64,000 bases of DNA from Novosphingobium sp. UBA6272 (GCF_002440635.1 NZ_DJUW01000006.1:1-64000), one strand, 5' to 3'; numbered from the stretch's first letter, positions 40,838 to 49,817 are shown. Numbers and translations are program-made. The notes: generated from the letters alone by a model not told the origin.

Positions 40838-42094
40838 TTACCCCTGCTTCACCACACCGCGCGTTTCCAGCGCGTCGAGCGCAGCCTTGTCGAGACCCAG
40901 CCATTCGCCCAGCAGCTCGCGGGTCTGCTCGCCCACCTTGGGCGGGTGATAGCGATAGTCGGCCGGGGTGGCGGAGAGCTTGCCCGGATAGGCCACGCTG
41001 GGAATTTCAACCCCGTCCGCACGCGTGAAGCGGTGGACCGTATGGCGCGCCTCGACAAACGGATCGGCGAACACGTCTTCGACCGTGTTGACCGGGCCGA
41101 CCGGCACACCCGCCGCCTCAAGCCGGGCGATCAGGCCGTCGCGGGTCTGATCACGCACCAGACCGCGCATGATCTCCTCGATCGCATCGCGGTTGATCAC
41201 CCGGGCCGAGGCAGTGGCAAAACGCGGATCGCTGCCCAGCTCGGCCACGCCCATTTCCTCGCAGAAAGCGCGGAACTGGCTGTCGTTGCCGATCGCGATG
41301 ATCACCGTGCCGTCGGTCACCGCAAAGGTGGTGTAAGGCACCACGGTGGGATGGCGATTGCCCATCCGCCCCGGTACCACCCCGCCGACCAGATAACTTG
41401 AAGCCTGGTTGGCCAGCATCGCGATCTGGGTATCAAGCAGCGAAATGTCGATCTGCTGCCCCTCGCCGGTCCGCTCGGCATGGCGCAGCGCGGCGAGGAT
41501 CGAGACCGTGGCGTACATGCCCGTCGCCAGATCGGCCATTGCCACGCCGACCTTGAGCGGCGGACCATCAGCCTCGCCGGTCACGCTCATCAGCCCGCCC
41601 ATGCCCTGGGCGAGGAAATCGTATCCCCCGCGCGCGGCATAGGGGCCGTCCTGACCGAAACCGGTGATCGAACAATAGACGATTGCCGGGTTGATCGCCC
41701 GGATGCTGGCATAGTCGAGCCCGTATTTGGCCAGCCCACCGGTCTTGAAATTCTCCACCAGCACGTCGGCTTCGGCAGCGAGGCGTCGGATCAGTTCGGC
41801 CCCTTCGGGCGCGGCAATATCGATCGCGGCCGAGCGCTTGTTGCGGTTGGCGCAGAGGTAGTAGGCGCTTTCGCGGGGGTCGTCGCTGCCATCGGGCAGC
41901 TTCAGGAACGGCGGACCCCAGCCGCGGGTGTCGTCGCCCTTGCCCGGCTGCTCGACCTTGAACACGTCGGCCCCGAAATCGGCGAGGATCTGGGTCGACC
42001 ACGGCCCCGCCAGCACCCGCGACAGATCGAGCACTTTAACCCCTTCGAGCGCGCGCGGCGCGGCCTGGCTATCGGCTTGCAGCTGTTCGTTCAT
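40838..42094 (-). CDS. CaiB/BaiF family CoA-transferase
   Basis: 418 residues. Class III CoA-transferase: VKVLDLSRVLAGPWSTQILA, FGADVFKVEQPGKGDDTRGW, NRNKRSAAIDI, and catalytic Asp159 in RGGYDFLAQGMGGLMSVTG. C-terminal FADPFVEARHTVHRF is typical. It moves CoA between carboxylic acids, so it could activate the substrate for the acyl-CoA dehydrogenases. Convergent with the phosphotransferase. The ATG at 42094 is chosen to begin close to the conserved fold. Confidence 0.88.
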   Translation of the reverse strand: MNEQLQADSQAAPRALEGVKVLDLSRVLAGPWSTQILADFGADVFKVEQPGKGDDTRGWGPPFLKLPDGSDDPRESAYYLCANRNKRSAAIDIAAPEGAELIRRLAAEADVLVENFKTGGLAKYGLDYASIRAINPAIVYCSITGFGQDGPYAARGGYDFLAQGMGGLMSVTGEADGPPLKVGVAMADLATGMYATVSILAALRHAERTGEGQQIDISLLDTQIAMLANQASSYLVGGVVPGRMGNRHPTVVPYTTFAVTDGTVIIAIGNDSQFRAFCEEMGVAELGSDPRFATASARVINRDAIEEIMRGLVRDQTRDGLIARLEAAGVPVGPVNTVEDVFADPFVEARHTVHRFTRADGVEIPSVAYPGKLSATPADYRYHPPKVGEQTRELLGEWLGLDKAALDALETRGVVKQG

Positions 42095-42200
42095 GGCCGA
42101 TCCCATGCCGCCGGGCGGTGGCGAGCGCAAGCACTCGCTTGCCCCGGCGGCGCGCAGGCTCTAGGCCGCAAGCGCACTGAACTCTGGGAGCCTGCCTTAC

Positions 42201-43061
42201 ATGTCTGCCGAACTAGCCGCCGCCATCGAACAAGCCTGGGAGGCCCGCGATGGGGTAACCCCCGCCAGCGCCGATGTGCGCGAAGTGGTCGAAGCTGCGC
42301 TGGAACTGCTCGACAATGGCCAGGCGCGTGTGGCGGAACCGGACGGGAGTGGCGGCTGGAAGGTCAACCAGTGGCTCAAGAAGGCGGTGCTGCTCAGCTT
42401 CCGGCTGAACGATAACGTGCTGGTGGAGACCATGCCTTCCTACATCGGCGCGAAATGGACACCTGGCCCATGGTTCGACAAAGTCCCGTCGAAGTTCGCT
42501 GGCTGGGATGAAGCGCGCTTTCGCGCCGCCGGAATCCGCGCCGTGCCCGGTTCGTTCGTCCGGCGCGGCGCGCATATCGGCCGCAACGTCGTGCTGATGC
42601 CCAGCTTCGTCAACCTTGGTGCACATGTCGGCGAGGGGACCATGATCGATACCTGGGCCTCGGTCGGCTCCTGCGCGCAGGTTGGCAGCAATTGCCATAT
42701 TTCCGCCGGGGCGGGGATCGGCGGGGTGCTGGAGCCGCTCCAGGCCAATCCGACCATCATTGGCGACAACTGCTTCATCGGCGCGCGCTCGGAAATTGTT
42801 GAAGGGGTGATCGTCGGCGAGGGCTGCGTCGTAGCTATGGGGGTGTTCATCACCGCGACCAGCAAGATCGTCCACCGCGAAACCGGAGAGGTGATCACCG
42901 GCCACATTCCGCCCTACAGTGTGGTTGTGCCCGGCGCGATGCCCGGAAGGCAGCTGCCCGACGGCAGCCCGGGACCCTCGCTGGCCTGCGCGGTGATCGT
43001 CAAGACCGTCGACGCCCAAACCCGCGCCAAGACCGCGATCAACGACCTGCTGCGCGATTAG
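42201..43061 (+). CDS. dapD: Tetrahydrodipicolinate N-succinyltransferase
   Basis: 286 residues. N-terminal helical domain, then a left-handed beta helix of hexapeptide repeats (GAHIGRNVVLMPSFVNLGAH and the following VGEGTMIDTWASVGSCAQVG), CoA-binding GGVLEPLQANPTIIGDNCF and the C-terminal RETGEVITGHIPPYSVVVPG. It succinylates tetrahydrodipicolinate in lysine and diaminopimelate synthesis. Confidence 0.95.
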   Translation: MSAELAAAIEQAWEARDGVTPASADVREVVEAALELLDNGQARVAEPDGSGGWKVNQWLKKAVLLSFRLNDNVLVETMPSYIGAKWTPGPWFDKVPSKFAGWDEARFRAAGIRAVPGSFVRRGAHIGRNVVLMPSFVNLGAHVGEGTMIDTWASVGSCAQVGSNCHISAGAGIGGVLEPLQANPTIIGDNCFIGARSEIVEGVIVGEGCVVAMGVFITATSKIVHRETGEVITGHIPPYSVVVPGAMPGRQLPDGSPGPSLACAVIVKTVDAQTRAKTAINDLLRD

Positions 43062-43064
43062 GCA

Positions 43065-43499
43065 ATGCCCCCGCTGATCGCCCAGTTTGCCGTCTCGACC
43101 ATGATGGCGGTGGCGTGCGTGGTGATCCATGGGGTCGGGCTGTTCAGCCTCGCCCGCGCGCTGCGGACCGAGGCAGCGGTGGAGCGGCTCAAGCGGATCG
43201 CCCCGCTGAGCCCGCGCGGGGTGGCCTTTACCCTGGGCATCGTGGTTGCGATCCTGGCGCTGCACGGGCTGGAGATCTGGCTGTTCACCTTCGTCTACCT
43301 GGGTCTGGGGGCGATCTCGGGGCTGGAAGACGCGCTCTATTTCTCGACCATCAGCTATTCGACCGTCGGTTACAACGATACCCATATCGATCCGGCCTGG
43401 CGCTTGCTGGGGGCGTTCCAGTCGATCCTCGGGATGGTCCTGATCGGCTGGTCGACCGCGTTCTTCTTTCGGATGCTGGGGCGGATCGAGGCGCACTAA
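43065..43499 (+). CDS. Two-helix potassium channel-like protein
   Basis: 144 residues. N-terminal membrane helix (AVSTMMAVACVVIHGVGLFS), a short cytoplasmic loop, then a channel unit: outer helix FTLGIVVAILALHGLEIWLF, pore helix with filter TVGYND (100-105), and inner helix FQSILGMVLIGWSTAFFFRM. The filter and layout fit the ion-channel (Ion_trans_2) family. Three bases after dapD, probably co-transcribed. Confidence 0.82.
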   Translation: MPPLIAQFAVSTMMAVACVVIHGVGLFSLARALRTEAAVERLKRIAPLSPRGVAFTLGIVVAILALHGLEIWLFTFVYLGLGAISGLEDALYFSTISYSTVGYNDTHIDPAWRLLGAFQSILGMVLIGWSTAFFFRMLGRIEAH

Positions 43500-44215
43500 A
43501 GCGCGTAAGGCAGCATTGCTTCGTAATAGAACCGGCACTGCCGGGCGAGTTCGGCCGCTGTGCCGCCTAGCTCCGGCAAAGGTCCCGGCGGCGGGCCGAA
43601 ACCGGTCGAGCGGGCGACCTGATCGTACCAGTGGCTCGCCCAGACCCCGTCCTCGGGATGGATTCCGGGTTGCCATGCCAGCATCGCCGGATCGCGGGCG
43701 ATGCCCAGCCGGTTGCAAAGCAGGCCAAGCTTGGTCGCCGGATCGGCGAGGAAGCTGGTGGTATCGATCACCGGCGGATCAAGCCCTTCACTGAGCGCCC
43801 ATTCGAAATATTCGAGGAGCCGGGCATAGCCGAGATCCTCGAACCGCGCTTCGCCCCGCTTGACGCCATAACTCGCGATCACCCGCTCCGGCTCGCGGAT
43901 CAGGAAGGCGTGGGCGTGCCCGGGAAAGTCACGGATCGATATCGGCCCTTCCATGTGATGGGGCATGTGCTTCTGATACCAGACTGTCTTGCTGCCCGGG
44001 GCAGGGCCGCGCAGCGTTTCGGCGACGCTGGCCCAGTCGCAGTCCATTGCCGCGATCACTTCGGCGGCCATCGGGTGGTCGGCTCCGGTTTCCTTCAGGA
44101 ACGCGCCATAGAACGGCTCATCGCTGACCGCGCAATCGGCGCGTGCGCCAAAGCTGCGCATCATCGTGGTGGAGATGTTGCGCGGGCCCGACCACATCGC
44201 GATGCGCAGGGTCAT
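43496..44215 (-). CDS. Sulfotransferase-like protein
   Basis: 239 residues. A P-loop-like PAPS-binding start (MWSGPRNISTTMMRSFGAR) and the region FLIREPERVIASYGVKRGEA resemble sulfotransferase-type nucleotide sites. C-terminal segments GVWASHWYDQVARSTGF are typical of the group found beside class IV aminotransferases. Its ATG overlaps the stop of the aminotransferase (ATGA). The true substrate and donor are unknown. Confidence 0.7.
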   Translation of the reverse strand: MTLRIAMWSGPRNISTTMMRSFGARADCAVSDEPFYGAFLKETGADHPMAAEVIAAMDCDWASVAETLRGPAPGSKTVWYQKHMPHHMEGPISIRDFPGHAHAFLIREPERVIASYGVKRGEARFEDLGYARLLEYFEWALSEGLDPPVIDTTSFLADPATKLGLLCNRLGIARDPAMLAWQPGIHPEDGVWASHWYDQVARSTGFGPPPGPLPELGGTAAELARQCRFYYEAMLPYAL

Positions 44216-45138
44216 GCGGCGTCGCGGTCCATCAGTGCCTTGTAGAGCCCCTGCAGCCGCTCGACCATCGGCCCGCGCCCGTCGGTCAGCTTGCGGCCGT
44301 CGATTTCGGTAACCGGCACCACCCCGGCAAAGGTCCCGGTCACGAAGGCTTCGTCGGCGCCGTGGACTTCGGTCAACGAGAAGTTCTTCTCGAACACCGG
44401 GATCCCGGCCTCGCGGCAGACCCGGATCACGTTGGCGCGGGTGATGCCGGCGAGGCAATAATCCCCGCTCGACGTCCAGACCTCTCCCTTGCGGACGATG
44501 AAGAAGTGGGTCGAATTGCAGGTTGCGACGAAGCCGTGCGGATCGAGCATCAGTGCCTCGTCGGCCCCGGCCTGGGCGGCCTGGATGCAGGCGGTGATGC
44601 AGTTGAGCTTGGAATGCGAATTGAGCTTGGGGTCCTGCACTGCAGGATCGCCGCGGCGGACATGGACGGTGAACAGGCGGATGCCCTTTTCGATCGTCGC
44701 GGGTAGCGGCGCCTTGAATTCGGGGATGATGACGACCGTCGCCGGAGAGATCACGACGCGGGGATCCTGATAAGGAGTCGAACGGATCCCGCGTGTCACC
44801 ATCAGGCGGATATGCACGCCCTGTTCGCCGCGCATCGCATTGGCATCGATCGTCTCGTCCAGCCGCTGGATCAGTTCCTCGCGGCTCAGGCCAACGTCCA
44901 TCATGATCGCCTTGGCCCCTTCGTAGAGCCGGTCGAGGTGGGCATCGAGGAAGGCGAAACGGCCCTTGTGCAGCCGCAGCCCTTCCCACACCCCGTCGCC
45001 CAGCATGAAGCCCGAATCGAACACCGAGACGACAGCCTGGGGGCGCGGCACCAGATCGCCGTTGATATTGATCAGGATGCCCGCGTTGCGCGGATCGTCG
45101 TGATAGCTGTGCGTGCCCAGCGCCTGCTGCTCGGCCAT
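44212..45138 (-). CDS. Class IV aminotransferase (BCAT/D-amino acid type)
   Basis: 308 residues. PLP fold type IV: VFDSGFMLGDGVWEGLRLHK, DAHLDRLYEGAKAIMMDVGL, HIRLMVTRGIRSTPYQDP, presumed PLP lysine in NSHSKLNCITACIQA and cofactor-binding GITRANVIRVCREAGIPV. The Glu usually found after the lysine is replaced in GFVATCNSTHFFIV, as in a known subgroup. Overlaps the dipeptidase stop (ATGA) and the sulfotransferase start. Confidence 0.85.
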   Translation of the reverse strand: MAEQQALGTHSYHDDPRNAGILININGDLVPRPQAVVSVFDSGFMLGDGVWEGLRLHKGRFAFLDAHLDRLYEGAKAIMMDVGLSREELIQRLDETIDANAMRGEQGVHIRLMVTRGIRSTPYQDPRVVISPATVVIIPEFKAPLPATIEKGIRLFTVHVRRGDPAVQDPKLNSHSKLNCITACIQAAQAGADEALMLDPHGFVATCNSTHFFIVRKGEVWTSSGDYCLAGITRANVIRVCREAGIPVFEKNFSLTEVHGADEAFVTGTFAGVVPVTEIDGRKLTDGRGPMVERLQGLYKALMDRDAA

Positions 45139-46412
45139 CAGAAGCTGACCGGATTTTCGTATGGAACCACCCCGCGCTGGCTGGCGGCATAGGCTTCGGC
45201 CGCCTTCAGCACCCGCATCATATTGCGGCTGGCGAGCTTTTCGAGGTCCTGCTGGCTCCAGCCGCGCCGGGCGAGTTCGGTGAACAGCGCGGGATAGGCC
45301 GAAGCATCTTCCAACCCGGCAACTGCAACCTCGATCCCGTCGAGATCGCCGCCAAGTCCGACGTGATCGACGCCGATCCGCTTGGCGATGTAATCGAGAT
45401 GGTCGGCGACATCCGCAACCGAACCGCGCGGCATCGGGTTGGCCTTGTCCCAATCGGCGAGCGCCGCCTTGACCAGATCGGGCCGGCCGCGGTTGAGCGC
45501 CTTGAAGCGGGCTTCGGCGGCGTCGCGTTCTGCGCCCCACAGCCGGGCCGCTTCGACCACATAGGGCGGGTAGAAGTTGACCATCACGATCCCGCCGTTG
45601 GCCTTGATCGCATCGAGCACGCCGTCGGGGACGTTGCGCGGATGGTGGTTGAGCGCAAAGGCGTTCGAATGGCTGACGATCACCGGCGCCTTGGCCACCT
45701 CCAGCGCGTCGTACATGGTCTTCTCGCTGACGTGGGCCAGATCGACCAGCATGCCAAGCCGCTGCATTTCCCGCACCACATCCTTGCCCAGCGGGGTCAG
45801 CCCGTTGTGCGCCGGAGCGTCGGTCGAGGAATCGGCCCAGGCGTTGTTCTTGAAATGGGTCAGCGTCATGTAGCGCGCGCCCAGCGCATACATCTGGCGC
45901 AGCACGGCCAGACTGCCGCCGATCGAATGGCCGCCTTCCATGCCCATCAGGCTGGCGATCCGGCCCTTTTTCCAGGCCGCTTCGACACAGGCCGAATCCA
46001 TGCACAGCATCAGCGCATCGGGATAGCGCGCGACCAGCCGCTTGGTCACGTCGAGCTGTTCCAGCGTGGCCTGCACCGCCTGCTGGTCGGTCAGGTTGGC
46101 CGAGACATAGACCGACCAGAACTGTGCCCCGATCTTGCCGGCGCGCATCCGCCTGAGGTCGGTTTGCATCGCGCCGACGTTGGCGGCCGGATCGGCGGTG
46201 TTGGTGGTATCGGTGAAATCGAAATTGCCGAGCACGTTCTTGCGCCGGTCGCGGAGCTGCTCGGGCACGTCGTTGTGCCCGTCCCACACCGGCGCGGCGG
46301 CCAGCGCGGCCATGGCGACCTGCTCGGGCGAGCGGGCCGGGGCGGCGGGCAGGGCCGCGCCGAAGGCAAAGGTGGCAAGCAGCGAGCCGGCAAGCAGCAA
46401 GGGATGGCGCAT
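45138..46412 (-). CDS. Exported membrane dipeptidase (M19)
   Basis: 424 residues with a signal peptide (LLLAGSLLATFAFGAALPAA). M19 metal site: WDGHNDVPEQL (His-x-Asp), the bridging Glu in MGMEGGHSIGGSLAVLRQM, LVDLAHVSEKTM and VIVSHSNAFALNHHPRNVPD, and DHVGLGGDLDG near the C-terminus. The enzyme cleaves dipeptides, including some D-residue dipeptides, in the periplasm. It heads the dipeptidase-aminotransferase-sulfotransferase chain joined by ATGA overlaps. Confidence 0.9.
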   Translation of the reverse strand: MRHPLLLAGSLLATFAFGAALPAAPARSPEQVAMAALAAAPVWDGHNDVPEQLRDRRKNVLGNFDFTDTTNTADPAANVGAMQTDLRRMRAGKIGAQFWSVYVSANLTDQQAVQATLEQLDVTKRLVARYPDALMLCMDSACVEAAWKKGRIASLMGMEGGHSIGGSLAVLRQMYALGARYMTLTHFKNNAWADSSTDAPAHNGLTPLGKDVVREMQRLGMLVDLAHVSEKTMYDALEVAKAPVIVSHSNAFALNHHPRNVPDGVLDAIKANGGIVMVNFYPPYVVEAARLWGAERDAAEARFKALNRGRPDLVKAALADWDKANPMPRGSVADVADHLDYIAKRIGVDHVGLGGDLDGIEVAVAGLEDASAYPALFTELARRGWSQQDLEKLASRNMMRVLKAAEAYAASQRGVVPYENPVSF

Positions 46413-46445
46413 GATGTTCTGGTCCCGGATGGTTTCGGGCCGAAC

Positions 46446-47606
46446 CTAGCCAAGCTCTCCGGCCAGGTCGAGCAGCTTGAGCATCACCGCGCCGCCGCAT
46501 TGCTTGGAGCGGGCATTGGGATCGAACTTGCCATCTGCAACGAACTTGCCGCGGCTGTACAGCGAGGAGAATGACCACAGATAGGGGCTGGCCCGCCCGG
46601 CCCGGCGATAACCGAAACCGTTGTAGGCTTCGAGCCGGTGCAGCATGCGCGGCACCGACCAGTCGCTCTGGCCGGCGAAGCCAAGCAGCCGCAACGCATC
46701 GGCCGCGCTCGATTCCCAGTCGCTTGGCGGCAGCCAGACCGAAGGCCGCCCGGCCGGAACCTGACGGGTTCGCTGGCTTAGTGGGAAATCGCCGTTGTGG
46801 AGGTGCGCGCGAAAGTTGAAGCTTGCTTCCAGCCCGTGAATCGCGGCGATGAACGCCCAGGGAATGGCGAAGCGTTTGCCAAGCCGTTCATAGCGGGGCC
46901 GGGCCTGCTTCATCTGGGCCAGATGCCAGTCCGTACTTTCCTTGTATTCCGGACGCAGCCGCGCGGCGGCGAACCAGGCAGCATATTCATCGGCCAGCGC
47001 GTCGAATTTGATCGCGGTCGTGACCGGCGGCAGCGCGGTTTCGATCGGCGGGGGCGTGGTGCCGGGCAATTCAATCGGGCCAGTGATGACCGGCTGCGGC
47101 TCGACTTCTTCGGGTAGCAGTGGCGCGGCCAGCCGGGCCGGGCGGTAAGCGGACGGGAAAGACAGCCCGGCATTGGCCTGAGCCGACGCAGGGGAGGAGA
47201 GGCTTTCGCCGAACCATGCGTCGGGCGGATCGTATTCACTCCGATGGAGTTTGGCGAGCAGGCCGCCGGCCCGCTCGGCCAGCAAGGGCGCGCGGCGCTC
47301 TGACCGGTCGATCAGGGCGACCAGCCGCGGCATCGCGATCTGGTAAAGCTGGTCGGGCGAGACCTGCAGCTGGCCTTCGTGGAACGACAGCGGCGAAGCG
47401 GGCAGGCGCAGCGCCTTGGCCTGCTGCTCCAGCTGGGCGATCTCGCCGATCAGGCCGACTGCTTCGAGCGCTTCGCCCGGAACCAACGAGCGCAGCGGCG
47501 CGGGCAGTTTGGATTCCAGCACGCCGCGCAGATCCGGTGCGGCCAGCGCGGCGGCCATCGCCGCGCCGCCGGTCAGGAACTGGCGCCTGTCAGAGCGTGA
47601 TTGCAT
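46446..47606 (-). CDS. Exported lysozyme-like protein with Tat-type signal
   Basis: 386 residues. N-terminal SDRRQFLTGGAAMAAALAA suggests twin-arginine export. The N-terminal half is helical and of unknown type, with a Pro-rich linker (about 165-200). The C-terminal domain (about 240-386) has IPWAFIAAIHGLEASFNFRA (likely catalytic Glu), HLHNGDFPLSQRTRQVPAGR, ENYGF-type GFGYRRAGRASPYLWSFSSL and DPNARSKQCGGAVMLKLL. That domain belongs to lysozyme-like cell wall proteins. It probably acts on peptidoglycan. Confidence 0.68.
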   Translation of the reverse strand: MQSRSDRRQFLTGGAAMAAALAAPDLRGVLESKLPAPLRSLVPGEALEAVGLIGEIAQLEQQAKALRLPASPLSFHEGQLQVSPDQLYQIAMPRLVALIDRSERRAPLLAERAGGLLAKLHRSEYDPPDAWFGESLSSPASAQANAGLSFPSAYRPARLAAPLLPEEVEPQPVITGPIELPGTTPPPIETALPPVTTAIKFDALADEYAAWFAAARLRPEYKESTDWHLAQMKQARPRYERLGKRFAIPWAFIAAIHGLEASFNFRAHLHNGDFPLSQRTRQVPAGRPSVWLPPSDWESSAADALRLLGFAGQSDWSVPRMLHRLEAYNGFGYRRAGRASPYLWSFSSLYSRGKFVADGKFDPNARSKQCGGAVMLKLLDLAGELG

Positions 47607-47655
47607 CGACTCGTCTCCGGGGCGAAGTCTAGCACTGACAAGCGCTTATGCCGAG

Positions 47656-47910
47656 TCAGCCTTCGGCTTCGCGCTCGAACGCAGCGCCGCCGCCGACCTT
47701 TGCGGCCAATCGGCCCAACATCGCCAGCACCACCACTGCGATTACGGTGGCGAGAATGGCATAGGTGTAAAGCCCGGCCAGGTCCTCTCCCAAACCCATT
47801 AAGGCCAGTGTGGTCTTGATGGCTTCGTTCCAGGCGAGTGCCGCCACCAGCCCCAGCGAGGCAGAAGCGAGCGAGATCATGGTTTGCACCATTGCGCGCG
47901 GATCGGTCAT
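47656..47910 (-). CDS. DUF5654-like membrane protein
   Basis: 84 residues with two membrane helices, LASASLGLVAALAWNEAIKT and YTYAILATVIAVVVLAMLGR. ALAWNEAIK and the spacing fit the DUF5654 family of small membrane proteins of unknown function. It stands alone between divergent or convergent neighbours. Confidence 0.65.
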   Translation of the reverse strand: MTDPRAMVQTMISLASASLGLVAALAWNEAIKTTLALMGLGEDLAGLYTYAILATVIAVVVLAMLGRLAAKVGGGAAFEREAEG

Positions 47911-48023
47911 GGTAATGCTCCCCTTGGTCAGTAAAATCCGCCGGTCAACCTATTCGCAGCCGCGCGCCGGGCAAGCCGTCAAATGCGCTTGCGCACAGGG
48001 AATTTCCGTGGCTGGGGTGCAGG

Positions 48024-48776
48024 ATGGACTTACTGGCCGATCCCTTCACCCTGACCATGGCGGTGCTGGCCGTCATGATCCTTGGGCTCGCCAAAGGCGG
48101 TTTTTCCGGACTTGGCGCGCTGGCGACGCCCTTGCTGGCGCTGGCCTTGCCGCCGGTCACCGCCGCTGCGGTCTTGCTGCCGGTGTTGCTGGTCCAGGAT
48201 GTGGTCAGCGTCAGGTCTTACCGGAAAAGCTGGGACGGCTGGATCATCGCCTGGATTCTGCCCGGCGCGCTGGTCGGGGTGGCGCTGGCCGCACTGCTCG
48301 CCTCGGCCGTGCCCGAGGAACGGCTGCTGGTGGTGCTCGGCGCGATCACCCTGGCCTTCGGGCTCTACCGGTTGTGGATCGAGCGCGGCGGGCGGATCGT
48401 TGCCGCTTCGAATTCGCCCGGCTGGGTCGGAACCCTGTTCGGAGTAGCGACCGGCTTCACCAGCCAGATCGCCCATGCCGGCGGGCCGCCGTTCCAGATG
48501 TGGGTCACCCCGCGCCGCCTGCCGCACCAGACCTTCGTCGGCACCAGTTCGCTGACTTTCGCCGCGATCAACTGGATGAAGGTGCCGAGCTACCTGCTGC
48601 TCGGTTCGTTCGACCGCAGGGTGCTGGAGGCTTCGGCACTGCTGGTGCCGCTGGCGATCGTCGCGACCCTGGCCGGGGTCTGGCTGATCCGAAGGCTCGA
48701 CAGCGCACGATTCTATACGCTGATCTACCTGCTGATGGTCGCGCTGGGGGCACGGCTGATCTGGCAGGGTTTCTAG
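48024..48776 (+). CDS. TauE/SafE family permease
   Basis: 250 residues with about eight membrane helices. TauE/SafE marks: VMILGLAKGGFSGLGALATP at the start, LPVLLVQDVVSVRSYRKSWD, and the second-half GFTSQIAHAGGPPFQMWVTP followed by FVGTSSLTFAAINWMK. Members export sulfite, sulfoacetate or related anions. The stop overlaps the convergent lipoprotein gene. Confidence 0.88.
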   Translation: MDLLADPFTLTMAVLAVMILGLAKGGFSGLGALATPLLALALPPVTAAAVLLPVLLVQDVVSVRSYRKSWDGWIIAWILPGALVGVALAALLASAVPEERLLVVLGAITLAFGLYRLWIERGGRIVAASNSPGWVGTLFGVATGFTSQIAHAGGPPFQMWVTPRRLPHQTFVGTSSLTFAAINWMKVPSYLLLGSFDRRVLEASALLVPLAIVATLAGVWLIRRLDSARFYTLIYLLMVALGARLIWQGF

Positions 48777-49255
48777 GCTATTCTGCCGAGTAGCCCGCTG
48801 GCATTGCGGGCCAGGCTGGGCGAATCCATCGCCCCTGCCTCACGCGCGACGCTGGCGGCCGTACTGCAGAACTTCGCCGGATTGCGCTGGTTCGAAAACC
48901 GGTTGTAAAGCTGCGTCTGGTGGCGATCGAGCCCCTTGCCGTAGCGACGCTGCTCATTGCTGTAGGCTTGCGCAAGCAGCGCCTTGTGGTGCGAAAGCAG
49001 GCGCGCATAATGTGCTGCAACCGGGGTCCGCCCGCTTCCCCGGCAAGACAGCGCCGCAACGTTGAGCCCGGCGCGCAAGTGCCAGACCGCCTCGCTTGGT
49101 TCGACCTGCGGGGCCGGGCGCATGGCCTGCGTTGGGGGCGGGGCCGAGGTCGCGCGCGGTGGCAACGAATAGCCGCCGTTGACTTGACGATGCGGCTCAC
49201 CGGCACAGCCGGCCAGCGCGGCCAGCAGGCCGATGGCGAGTGCGACCCTCGACAT
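48773..49255 (-). CDS. Putative lipoprotein
   Basis: 160 residues. Lipobox LAGC near residue 17 (AIGLLAALAGCAGEP), a Pro-rich stretch (PPRATSAPPPTQAMRPAPQV), then a helical domain with two conserved cysteines (AALSCRGSGRTPVAAHYAR, NPAKFCSTAASV). No family recognised; envelope location is inferred from the signal. Confidence 0.6.
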   Translation of the reverse strand: MSRVALAIGLLAALAGCAGEPHRQVNGGYSLPPRATSAPPPTQAMRPAPQVEPSEAVWHLRAGLNVAALSCRGSGRTPVAAHYARLLSHHKALLAQAYSNEQRRYGKGLDRHQTQLYNRFSNQRNPAKFCSTAASVAREAGAMDSPSLARNASGLLGRIA

Positions 49256-49370
49256 AACCCTCTCCCTTTTCCCGAGCCTGTGATGCGCGCCGACGGACCG
49301 GCGATCAAGCTGGAGGGAGAATGCCTGCGTCTGGTTGCCCCGCGGTTGCGGTGAATGCTGAATCGCGGAT

Positions 49371-49817
49371 TCAGGCTGCCGATTGGCGGCCCTTGATCAG
49401 GCCAATCAGCACCAGCGCGATCCCGGCAATCGTCGCCAGGGACAAGGCGATCAGCAGAGCGGCCACAAGACCTTCCCGCCATGGCGCGGCGCTGTGTCCG
49501 GCCCCGGCGATAGGCATGGTCTCGCTGCCCGCGCCCCACATGGCGGCCAGCAAGGTGGCCAGCCAGTTGGCCGTGAAGCCGAACCCGAGCAGGCCCACGG
49601 CCCAGCCCCCGGCCCTTGGCGAAAGCCGCACCATGGGCCAGATCGCGGCCAGGGCGAGCAGCAGCGTCCCGCCCATCATTCCTGCGAGATGCGAGGACAG
49701 CCCCATCCGCGGATTGGCCATCTGTCCCGAAACCAGCCCGGTCAGCAGGCCAATCAGGACCAGAGCCGCACCCAGTATCGCCAGCTGCCGCGCAGATTTA
49801 CCAGAATTCAGAGCCAT
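49371..49817 (-). CDS. Membrane protein resembling hydroxylaminobenzene mutase
   Basis: 148 residues with four membrane helices. The segments GLLTGLVSGQMANPRMGLSS, HLAGMMGGTLLLALAAIWPM, RLSPRAGGWAVG, ANWLATLLAAMWGAGSETMP and GHSAAPWREGLVAALL closely follow the HabA/HabB hydroxylaminobenzene mutases as I know them. Those convert hydroxylaminobenzene to 2-aminophenol in nitrobenzene degradation. The match is from memory; no nitroarene genes are nearby, so the actual substrate may differ. Confidence 0.6.
   Translation of the reverse strand: MALNSGKSARQLAILGAALVLIGLLTGLVSGQMANPRMGLSSHLAGMMGGTLLLALAAIWPMVRLSPRAGGWAVGLLGFGFTANWLATLLAAMWGAGSETMPIAGAGHSAAPWREGLVAALLIALSLATIAGIALVLIGLIKGRQSAA

Noticed and set aside
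43496..45190. Minus-strand 564-codon frame with the sulfotransferase at its end
   Set aside because: The upstream part is out-of-frame reading of the aminotransferase; the real start is the ATG at 44215.
44212..46578. Minus-strand 788-codon frame joining the aminotransferase with a long N-terminal part
   Set aside because: The first 480 codons are a shadow of the M19 dipeptidase gene; the aminotransferase starts at 45138 with an ATGA overlap.
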